Assembly (NCBI RefSeq): GCF_021109255.1
Contig: NZ_JAJODG010000002.1
Strand: one strand, 5' to 3'
Source: Merdimmobilis hominis
Lineage (GTDB): Bacteria > Bacillota > Clostridia > Oscillospirales > Ruminococcaceae
Length of the DNA: 64,000 bases
Below, piece after piece: positions 49,167 to 56,697 of this stretch (its first letter is position 1; each line of letters begins with the position of its first letter). The notes beneath the pieces are model-generated. The model had not been told where the DNA came from, ran no database searches, and saw only the letters and a list, made by a program, of their open reading frames with translations. The position numbers were made by a program, and so were the translations under genes.

Positions 49167-50378
49167 ATGAAGGAAACGTATGTGGTCCGCGCCAAAAAAA
49201 TTGTCACAGCAGGGCCTCTTGGCGCCATCGAACAAGGCGCCTTGGTGGTGGAGGATGGTATCCTGCTGCGGGTTGTCCCGGAAGGGGAGCTCACGCCCGA
49301 AGAGCGGGCCCTCCCCTTGGTGGACTTTGGGGAACTGACCGTCACCCCCGCCTTGGCGGACTGCCACTGCCACCTGCTGGAATACGCAGCCGGGTCTTTG
49401 TATCCGGTAGCGGAACCGGCCCATCTGCTGGCGGGGAAAGCCCTCCTGCTGAACGCCCTTTGCAGCGGCGTAACCGCCTTGGGGGAACAGATCTGCGGGC
49501 ACCCGGCCTGCGGCCTCTCGGTAGAGGAATACCGCCAAGCGGTGGAAGGACTTCCTCTCACCGTCCGGTTTGCCCTTTGCGGCATCACCCTGGGCACCGA
49601 AGGGGCACCTCATTACTCCGCCTTGACAGGAAGTGCCCCTGTGGAAAAATACGACCTTCTCTCTCCCCAACTGCTGGGGGATCTGGTGGAGGGGAACGAT
49701 TACCCGGGGGAGAATGTCTTTCTCAACGCCACCCCAGCCAACCTTCCCCTCACCCTGACCCCCCAGGCGGGAGAACTGGTCTTCCAGCGGGAGGAACTGC
49801 TGCAAATCGTCAAGGAATACCACCGCCGGGGCAAGCGGGTTGGGGTCCACGTGGGCGGCAGACAGGGCATCCAGATGGCCCTGGACTGCAAGGTGGATGT
49901 CCTTCATCACGCACATGGCATCACACCCGCCCAAATGCGGCAGGCAGCCCTCCAAGGGGCCATGGTGGTGGCCACCCCCTTGGGGGGAACCCACCTCTCC
50001 CCCAACCCACCGGAGGAGATTGCGGCTCTCCTGGAGGCCGGTGTGGAGATCGCCATCGCCACCGACGCTTACCTGCCCCCTTCGGAGGGGCTGGGCCTTT
50101 CCCCCGGAAAGCTCTACGGAACCGAAAGCCTGATGCTGCTGGCCCAGCCGGCCATGGTCCTCCTGCGGGAAAAAGGCTGGAGCGAAAACGATTGCCTGCG
50201 CCTGCTGACCGCCGCCCCCGCCAAGGTCATGGGATGCGAAAACCGGTTTGGGCAGCTCCTGCCGGGGATGGAGGCCACCTTCCTGGCAGCGAGGGGAATC
50301 CCCGGTTTGGAGGTCACCAAGCCGGAGGATATCCGAGCCGTGTACCACCGGGGAAAAGCTGTCATCCAGCGCCTTTAG
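49167..50378 (+). CDS. Amidohydrolase-superfamily protein coupled to a membrane protein
   Basis: 403 residues with the metal-dependent hydrolase layout: beta-rich N-terminal part, DCHCH (two ligands), later VGVHVGG, LHHAHGI and IATDAYLPP with the catalytic Asp. Closest in feel to imidazolonepropionase/deaminase-type enzymes, but no substrate can be assigned. It follows the membrane protein at four bases, so I infer that the pair imports a compound and hydrolyses it. Confidence 0.85.
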   Translation: MKETYVVRAKKIVTAGPLGAIEQGALVVEDGILLRVVPEGELTPEERALPLVDFGELTVTPALADCHCHLLEYAAGSLYPVAEPAHLLAGKALLLNALCSGVTALGEQICGHPACGLSVEEYRQAVEGLPLTVRFALCGITLGTEGAPHYSALTGSAPVEKYDLLSPQLLGDLVEGNDYPGENVFLNATPANLPLTLTPQAGELVFQREELLQIVKEYHRRGKRVGVHVGGRQGIQMALDCKVDVLHHAHGITPAQMRQAALQGAMVVATPLGGTHLSPNPPEEIAALLEAGVEIAIATDAYLPPSEGLGLSPGKLYGTESLMLLAQPAMVLLREKGWSENDCLRLLTAAPAKVMGCENRFGQLLPGMEATFLAARGIPGLEVTKPEDIRAVYHRGKAVIQRL

Positions 50379-50496
50379 GCGGGAAAGTTCCTTCCCATCT
50401 TTTTACCGTGCCATAGCCATTTTTGACATCTCTGGATAAAAAATCAATGAATTTCTGGAACATCCTACAGCGAAAATATTTAATTTGCCAAAACAG

Positions 50497-50525
50497 TTGA
50501 CAGCTTCACATTTTTCACGTATAGT
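50497..50525 (+). promoter_or_regulatory. Promoter of the zinc-ribbon gene
   Basis: TTGACA (50497-50502), 17 bases, TATAGT (50520-50525). Confidence 0.85.
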
Positions 50526-50585
50526 TAAAGTCAAGCTGAACGAATGGTTCAGAAAATTTTTTCAAAAAACGAGGTATACTACTCC

Positions 50586-50867
50586 ATGTTTCAGGACAAA
50601 ACTTTAATTTGCAAAGACTGCGGATCCGAATTCATCTTCACTGCTGGCGAGCAGGAGTTCTACGCTGAGAAAGGCTTCACCAATGAGCCCCAGCGCTGCA
50701 AAGCTTGCCGCAACGCTCGCAAAAACGCCAGAGGCGAATCCAGCAACGGCACCCGTGAGATGTTTGATGCTGTTTGCGCTGAGTGCGGCAAACCCTGCAA
50801 AGTGCCCTTCCAGCCCAGAGAGGATCGCCCTGTTTACTGCAGTGATTGCTTTGCAAACAGAAGATAA
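50586..50867 (+). CDS. Zinc-ribbon protein with two Cys4 sites
   Basis: 93 residues: MFQDKTLICKDCGSEF and RCKACR form the first CxxC pair; AVCAECGKPC and VYCSDCF the second. Also EFYAEKGF, typical of the family. Such small proteins are common in Clostridia; a role in transcription or RNA binding is suspected, not shown. The GAGG site is a little far (11 bases). Monocistronic with a strong terminator. Confidence 0.85.
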   Translation: MFQDKTLICKDCGSEFIFTAGEQEFYAEKGFTNEPQRCKACRNARKNARGESSNGTREMFDAVCAECGKPCKVPFQPREDRPVYCSDCFANRR

Positions 50868-50889
50868 TTATAATCATCCGGAATTAAAC

Positions 50890-50912
50890 AGCACACCCTA
50901 TAAGGGTGTGCT
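50890..50912 (+). terminator. Terminator of the zinc-ribbon gene
   Basis: AGCACACCC and GGGTGTGCT pair around TATAA; GTTTTTCTTTTT follows. Confidence 0.93.
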
Positions 50913-51046
50913 GTTTTTCTTTTTGCCTTCCTTTAGCATAGGGTCTGCCCTCTTCTTGGTGACCGCTGTCTAACAGCTGCGGCGCTGCCTTTGCGAATCC
51001 CTACCTATTTAACCCCCCAGAGTATCTCCCCCTTCCACCCACACAG

Positions 51047-51088
51047 CAAAAGCCACCCCCGGAGGATTCCCTCCGGGGGTGGCTTTTG
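51047..51088. terminator. Terminator of the RND efflux operon
   Basis: Perfect 19-bp stem from CAAAAGCCACCCCCGGAGG and its complement, loop ATTC. Lies just after the RND permease stop on the minus strand; T tract on that strand. Confidence 0.9.
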
Positions 51089-51101
51089 GCTAGGATGGAT
51101 T

Positions 51102-54100
51102 TTATTTCGCAGCGGCTTCCAACTTCTTCTGCCGTTTCTGCTGTTTTCGGGACTTGCGGTCCTCTTTGTCGAAAATCAAATACAAGGTGGGGATCAAAAT
51201 CAAGGTTAGCAAGGTGGAGAACAACAGGCCGCCGATGACTACTACCGCCATACTCTCCATCATCTCCACGCCAGAGCCAAAGGCCATGGGAACCAGCCCC
51301 ACAACGGTGGTAAGGGTGGACATCAGGATGGGGCGCAGACGGGATTTTCCCGCCATTACCAAAGCGTCGCGAATCTCCATCCCCTCATCCCGGCGCAAGA
51401 TATTGGCGTAGTCGATGAGGACGATAGCGTTGTTTACCACGATGCCTACTAGCATGACAACGCCAAGGAGGGATGCCATGTTGATGGAGCTCCCAGTGAG
51501 AAGCAAAGCAAAGAAGGACCCAGTCAGTGCAAAAGGCACCGACATCAGGACAACCAAGGAGAACCGCAGGGATTCAAACTGGATGGCCATAACGGCAAAC
51601 ACCAGATAGATGGCGATGACCAAGGCGCGGCCGATGGCCGCGAATTCCTCGTACATCATCTCCATGTTGCTGCCCTCCCCCAGCTTGATGCCTTCGGGAA
51701 GGCCCATCTTCTGTACCTGCTGGATGGCCAGCCGGGTCATATTATTGATGTTGGACCCGGCGGGAGGGGTCGCTGTCACAGTGACCAGATACTCGCCGTC
51801 CATCCGCATAATAGAGGAGGGGGCGGTGGAGTAAGTGATGGTGGCCACATCGGTCAAGGCCACCTGTCCGCCCCGCGGGGTGTCAATCATCAAGCCGTAC
51901 AGGTCGCTGATGTCCTGGAACCGCTCAGGGTCATATTCTACCATGACCGAGTATTCGGTGTCCCCCTGCTGAAGGGTCATCGCCTGGGAGCCGGAGATCT
52001 TGCTTCTGGCATTGGCTAAAACCGAAGAAGGGGTCATCCCCACCGAACCGGCCAAAATGGGGTCCACCTCGATCTTGGCGCGGGGGCTACCATCGGAAAG
52101 GCTGGTGCTGGCCGTCTGGAATTCCGGCATCTTCACCAGCTCTTCCCGCACCAGCTCTGCCTGCTCCTTGAGGGAAGTCAAGTTTTTGCCCTGCAAGGTG
52201 AGCTGTATCGAGTCGCCGGTGCCGATGGACATCATATTTTGTTTGCTGACCTCCACGCTGCAGTTGGGGATGCCGGCAGTCAAGTCCCGCATCCGCTGTA
52301 CAAACTCGTCGCTAGTCATGGAGGCGTCGTCCTTCAGCTTTAAGGAAATGGAGCCGCCGGAACCGCTGCCCATCATGCTGGCCAGGCCAGAACCGCCGCC
52401 CACCGACATGGAGTAGGTCTCCACATCCGGCTCCTTTTTGACAATGTCCTCAATCTGGGTCATGATCTTACTGGTGGATTCCAGGTTGAGGCCGTTTTTT
52501 ACATCGACGCTCATAGAGATCCGGCCGTTTTCCATAGCCGGCATCAATTCCATGTCAATCTGGGAATACATGCCCAAGGCCGCCACAAACAGCACAATGG
52601 CGGTGACCACCACCAGGGCGCGCTTATCAAGCAATTTGCGCATCAGCTGGCCGTAGCGCTCCTCCAGCCGCCGCACAGCCCGGGCAAAAGAGAAGTCCTT
52701 GCGCTCCACCGGTTTGAGGCGGACGAACAGAAGGGGTACCAAAGTCAACGCGCTGACCAGAGAAGCGGTCAAGGAGAACACAATGGTATAGCAGATGTCG
52801 TGGAAGAGCTGGCCGCTCATCCCCTGCATCATGCCGATGGGCAGGAAGACCACGATGGTGGTCAAGGTGGAAGCCACAATGGACCCCAGCACCAGCTCCG
52901 CGCCCTTGATGACGTTTTCTTCAAAGCTGCGCTCCCCTGCCTGGGCTTTGAAGCAGCTGTCGATAACCACGATGGAGTTATCCACCAGCATGCCGATGCC
53001 GATGACCAAACCGCCCAGGGAGATGAGGTTGATGGTCATGCCGAAGAAGGACATGAGGATCAAGGTAGCAAGCACCGAGAAGGGCATGGAAAGGCCCACA
53101 ATCAGGGAAGCTTTCCACTCCCCTAGGAAGACCCACAGCACCACTACGGCGATGGCAAGGCCCTCCACCAAAGCGGAGGCCACGCTGCGGATATTCTCCA
53201 TAATATCCTCGCCGCTGTTGCTGGTGACCTCAATCTCCAGGCCCAGCTGCTGGCTGTTCAGATTGTCTACCACCTTAAGCACCTGGTTGCAGATGTCCAC
53301 CGTGTTGGCGCTTTGGTTTTTGGCTACCGAGATGCCGATGGTCTCTTTGCCGTCCTGGCGGTAGTAGGAAGAGATTTCCTCGTCGGCCAGGTTGACCTGG
53401 GCCACATCCGAAACGTGGATAATGTCCCCGGAACTTAGGGTGATGGGCACATCTTCCAAACTGTGGTATTCGGTGAACTCCTGGCTGCCGATCAAACCGA
53501 CAGTGACGTTGCCCCGGTCCAGGTCACCCAGGGTGACCTCATATTCGGCAGTGGCAATGGCCGAGACCACCTGCTGCATGGTGATTTTGTACTGGGAGAG
53601 CTTGTTCTCATCCAGCAGTACCTGGACGTATTTTCGGGATCCGCCGCTCACCGACACGTCAGACACGCCTTCAATCTTCTCAATCTCCGGCACCACGTTG
53701 TCCTCCACATAGGCCTTGACATTGTCGTTCGCCTCCGCTTTGATGGAGAGGGACATGATGCTGTTGTTCAGGTTGCTGGTGTTGACTTCAATGAGCACTG
53801 GGTCGGTGCAATCATCCGGCAGCGGGACCAATGCCAAGGCAGAGGAGACATCCTGATATTTTTTATCGATGTCCGCTGAATATTCGAACATCATGACCAC
53901 CATGGACACCCCTTCACTGGAGACCGACTGGGTGCTGTCCACCTCGGACACGTTGGCGATGGCCGCTTCCACCCGATCGGTGACCATTTTATCCACCTCT
54001 TCAGGGGAGGCGCCTGGATATTGGGTCATGACCATCAGCACCGGCATTTCAATCTCCGGGGTGGATTCCAAAGGCATCTCAAAGATGGAAGAAATACCAA

Positions 54101-54173
54101 AGGTCACCAGGCTGACAATGCAGATAAGAATGCAGACCGGCCGTTTGATGGAAAACTTGGGGAGAGAAAACAT
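51102..54173 (-). CDS. RND-family efflux permease
   Basis: 1023 residues, 12 predicted membrane segments with two large external loops, as in AcrB-type pumps. Typical pieces: IKRPVCILICIVSLVTFG, YPGASPEEVDKMVTDRVE, GLVIGIGMLVDNSIVV (TM4 aspartate region), and VVMLVGIVVNNAIVLIDYAN in the second half. Proton-driven export of drugs or lipids; in a monoderm it works without an outer-membrane channel. Starts five bases after its membrane-fusion partner. Basic, Lys/Gln-rich C-terminus. Confidence 0.95.
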   Translation of the reverse strand: MFSLPKFSIKRPVCILICIVSLVTFGISSIFEMPLESTPEIEMPVLMVMTQYPGASPEEVDKMVTDRVEAAIANVSEVDSTQSVSSEGVSMVVMMFEYSADIDKKYQDVSSALALVPLPDDCTDPVLIEVNTSNLNNSIMSLSIKAEANDNVKAYVEDNVVPEIEKIEGVSDVSVSGGSRKYVQVLLDENKLSQYKITMQQVVSAIATAEYEVTLGDLDRGNVTVGLIGSQEFTEYHSLEDVPITLSSGDIIHVSDVAQVNLADEEISSYYRQDGKETIGISVAKNQSANTVDICNQVLKVVDNLNSQQLGLEIEVTSNSGEDIMENIRSVASALVEGLAIAVVVLWVFLGEWKASLIVGLSMPFSVLATLILMSFFGMTINLISLGGLVIGIGMLVDNSIVVIDSCFKAQAGERSFEENVIKGAELVLGSIVASTLTTIVVFLPIGMMQGMSGQLFHDICYTIVFSLTASLVSALTLVPLLFVRLKPVERKDFSFARAVRRLEERYGQLMRKLLDKRALVVVTAIVLFVAALGMYSQIDMELMPAMENGRISMSVDVKNGLNLESTSKIMTQIEDIVKKEPDVETYSMSVGGGSGLASMMGSGSGGSISLKLKDDASMTSDEFVQRMRDLTAGIPNCSVEVSKQNMMSIGTGDSIQLTLQGKNLTSLKEQAELVREELVKMPEFQTASTSLSDGSPRAKIEVDPILAGSVGMTPSSVLANARSKISGSQAMTLQQGDTEYSVMVEYDPERFQDISDLYGLMIDTPRGGQVALTDVATITYSTAPSSIMRMDGEYLVTVTATPPAGSNINNMTRLAIQQVQKMGLPEGIKLGEGSNMEMMYEEFAAIGRALVIAIYLVFAVMAIQFESLRFSLVVLMSVPFALTGSFFALLLTGSSINMASLLGVVMLVGIVVNNAIVLIDYANILRRDEGMEIRDALVMAGKSRLRPILMSTLTTVVGLVPMAFGSGVEMMESMAVVVIGGLLFSTLLTLILIPTLYLIFDKEDRKSRKQQKRQKKLEAAAK

Positions 54174-54178
54174 ATTCC

Positions 54179-55696
54179 TTATTCCCCTTTCTCATCGCCT
54201 GCAGAAGAAGAGCTCTCCTGAGGCTGCTCTTCACTGGAATCCCCAGAAGGGGCCTCCTCCGGCTGGGAAGCACTGGCTTCCAAAGAGGGGGCATAAACCG
54301 CCGCGCCATCCTTCAGATCGGGATGCCAGGTGGTGATGATTTGATCCTCGTCTGTGAGGCCGCTTTCGATGACAATGGAATCGGCGGTAGACACACCGGT
54401 GACCAAGTCTACCCGGACAGCCACCCCATCCCGGTATACATAGACATAGGGCTGGTTTTCATCGTATTCGATCAGGTCCAAGGGGAGGATCAGCTCGTCC
54501 TGGGCATTGGCGGTGGAAGCTTTCACTTTTACTACAGCGCCGGAGCGAACGGACTCCAGGGGGACCACTGGCTGGGCTTTCGCCGCATACAAGCCGGTTG
54601 CAGCATCGGCCTCTGCAGCCATCTCAATGATAGTGGCCTGGTACTCCTTGCCGTTGTACACCACAGTGACCCCATCCCCCACCGAAAGGGCGTTGGCGCC
54701 GTCCTCCGACAGGTTGAAGGAGACCACCGGGGCTTTGTCCTGGCTGGAGATGACATACACCGGGTTGGTCATGGCGACCATATCGCTGTCATCGGCGTTT
54801 TTGGTGGTGATCACCCCGGAGATAGGGGCGTAAACCTTGGCGTCTTCCAGAGCTTTTTGGGCTCTTTCGTAGCTCAGCTGGGCTTGGCGAATAGCGCTTT
54901 CCGCAGAGCCCAGGGTCTCCCCATCTCCACCGCCGCTGACCAAATCATAGGCACGCTCTGCGTACTCCAAATCGGTTTTGGCGTTTTTCTTGTTGGTTTT
55001 ATAGGTGTCCTCGGTTTTTTCATAGGTGTTGACAAAGGTGGTGAAAGCGGTGGCGGCTGTTTCGTATGCCGTCTCGGCCGTTTTGACTTGCTCTTTGAAT
55101 GTCTTTAATTCTTCTTCTGTCTTCCCTGCTAGTTCTGCATCTGCAAGCTCTTTTCGGGCAGCTTCCAGTTTTTCCTTTGCCGCATCCCTAGCATCCCGCA
55201 GGGCGCTGCGCTGGTCGTCGTAGTCCTCCTCCAGGTCTTCCCAATTGTCCTTGACGGTCACATACTGCCGGGCGCTGTTCTCCTTGGTGCGCTCCGCATT
55301 CATCAAGCTGGTCTCCGCACCAATCACCGCAGTCTGATACTGCAAATAGGCCAGTTCCAGATTGGTCTCCAAGTCCTCGGTATCCAACTCAAAGAGGAGG
55401 TCTCCGGCTTGGACTACATCGCCTGCACTAAAATAGGTATGTACAATCTGCCCCTGGTTTTTGGGGAAAACCTTGACGCTTTCCGCAGCTTCCAAGCGAC
55501 CGACAAACTCAGTGCCCCGGCTCAAATCCCCGCGGCTAGCAGTGGTAGTCAGTACACGGATCGCCGAGGTTTCAGCCTCTGACTCCACTGGAGCGGAGGC
55601 CGGAGCTGCTTCATTGCCGCAGCCGGCGACAAAAACCAAGAGGCCCGCCAACAAAATGGCGAGAGTTTTTCTTTGGAAACGATGAGATTGATTCAT
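54179..55696 (-). CDS. Efflux membrane-fusion lipoprotein
   Basis: 505 residues. Lipoprotein signal with VAGC (C26); barrel-sandwich first half (GRLEAAESVKVFPKNQGQIVHTYFSAGDVV), a long coiled-coil hairpin (about 115-265, rich in Glu, Lys, Ala), second half AKVYAPISGVITTKNADDSDMV, and a Ser/Glu/Gln-rich disordered C-terminus (EEAPSGDSSEEQPQESSSS). Periplasmic-adaptor-type partner of the RND permease, held in the membrane by lipid (substrate of Lgt). Confidence 0.92.
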   Translation of the reverse strand: MNQSHRFQRKTLAILLAGLLVFVAGCGNEAAPASAPVESEAETSAIRVLTTTASRGDLSRGTEFVGRLEAAESVKVFPKNQGQIVHTYFSAGDVVQAGDLLFELDTEDLETNLELAYLQYQTAVIGAETSLMNAERTKENSARQYVTVKDNWEDLEEDYDDQRSALRDARDAAKEKLEAARKELADAELAGKTEEELKTFKEQVKTAETAYETAATAFTTFVNTYEKTEDTYKTNKKNAKTDLEYAERAYDLVSGGGDGETLGSAESAIRQAQLSYERAQKALEDAKVYAPISGVITTKNADDSDMVAMTNPVYVISSQDKAPVVSFNLSEDGANALSVGDGVTVVYNGKEYQATIIEMAAEADAATGLYAAKAQPVVPLESVRSGAVVKVKASTANAQDELILPLDLIEYDENQPYVYVYRDGVAVRVDLVTGVSTADSIVIESGLTDEDQIITTWHPDLKDGAAVYAPSLEASASQPEEAPSGDSSEEQPQESSSSAGDEKGE

Positions 55697-55809
55697 TGAG
55701 TACGCCCCCTAGATAGTAAATAGTAGTGGGTTTGTGGACGGTATAGAAACAATACACAGAGAGATACTATTTCTATTTTACAAATACATAGCAAGCTATA
55801 TATTTATTT
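55697..55809 (-). promoter_or_regulatory. Spacer between the MarR and efflux genes
   Basis: AT-rich. ATAGC-TT-GCTAT (around 55785) is a palindrome resembling half-sites of the MarR operator further upstream (CGCTAT/ATAGCG). The efflux genes may be read through from the marR promoter or have their own; no clear promoter is visible. Confidence 0.4.
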
Positions 55810-56253
55810 TCAGTGATTTTGCTGATTGTTTTGAATCTTGTAAAGCAAGGAAATCAACGTGTCAACCTCCTCAGGGGTGAGACATGAGAGGAATCTGCCC
55901 CAAACCTCAGAAACACAGCTAAGCGCTTCTGTTTTTATGTCGCGGGCTTTTTCGGTCAAACAAATCCGCTTATAGCGGGCATCTTTCTCCCAAGAGCGCC
56001 GCTCGATAAAGCCTTTGGCCTCCAAACGTTTGACAATCCCTGTTATAGTGGGGTTGGATAGATTCAGGATTTCTTCCAAATCCTTTTGGCAAAGCTCATT
56101 TTCCTCGGCCTGATCCAAACACCCGAGAACCAGGACCTGTGCGGAGGTGAGTTCTAAGCTTTTGACCTTGCGGTTAAACTCCTCCACCATAGCATTGTGT
56201 ACCATTTTAAACAATTGAAGAAGCTGCCCCTCTGTCCCGACGCTATACACCAA
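55810..56253 (-). CDS. MarR-family regulator of the efflux cluster
   Basis: 147 residues. Winged helix LTSAQVLVLGCLDQAEE, LCQKDLEEILNLSNPTITGIVKRLEAKGFIER with wing EKDARYKRICLT, flanked by dimerisation helices. The start is TTG (or the next codon, GTG) with GGAGG seven bases upstream. A perfect operator covers its promoter, so it most likely represses itself and the RND pump genes downstream. Inducing ligand unknown. Confidence 0.9.
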   Translation of the reverse strand: MVYSVGTEGQLLQLFKMVHNAMVEEFNRKVKSLELTSAQVLVLGCLDQAEENELCQKDLEEILNLSNPTITGIVKRLEAKGFIERRSWEKDARYKRICLTEKARDIKTEALSCVSEVWGRFLSCLTPEEVDTLISLLYKIQNNQQNH

Positions 56254-56287
56254 TTACAGTCCTCCTTCCTTTTAGAATGGGAAATAG

Positions 56288-56327
56288 CACGCTATTTATT
56301 ATAGCGTGAGGATTTTGTGAGTGTCAA
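56288..56327 (-). promoter_or_regulatory. MarR operator overlapping the marR promoter
   Basis: TTGACA (56322-56327), 18 bases, TATAAT (56298-56303). The -10 sits inside CACGCTAT-TTATT-ATAGCGTG (56288-56308), a perfect 8+8 palindrome with a 5-base spacer. Binding here would block polymerase. Confidence 0.85.
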
Positions 56328-56697
56328 GGAAACATTGTGAACATTTTGTAAGAAATTCCAGAAAAATATGAATAGACCTGTCACTTGTTCACAAGACCAT
56401 CACAGAATCCTTCCCCATCTGGTTTTCCGGCAGGATGGTTTCAAGATCCGCGCTGTCTTTTTTCGATAAAATCCGTCAAAAACCCTGATTATAAAAGGGT
56501 AGGATTATTTTATTTCCAGCCTATTCTCCCTAATTTTTTCTATTTTCCCTTTAAATTCGGCCTTTTATGGTGTATAATATTGGAGAAAAGTGAATTTGTG
56601 ACTTCCGTGTGACAATCGCTTTTTTTGTTGTACCATTTTCCCAGTGGTTTCATATTGGGTTTTTGGTAACTATTGTGAGAACAAGGAGGAATTAACC
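56328..56697 (+). promoter_or_regulatory. Spacer upstream of the wall-protein gene
   Basis: AT-rich, no supported ORF. TATAAT near 56572 with a poor -35 could drive the large surface protein; the leader of about 110 bases ends in AAGGAGG. Nothing else recognised. Confidence 0.4.
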
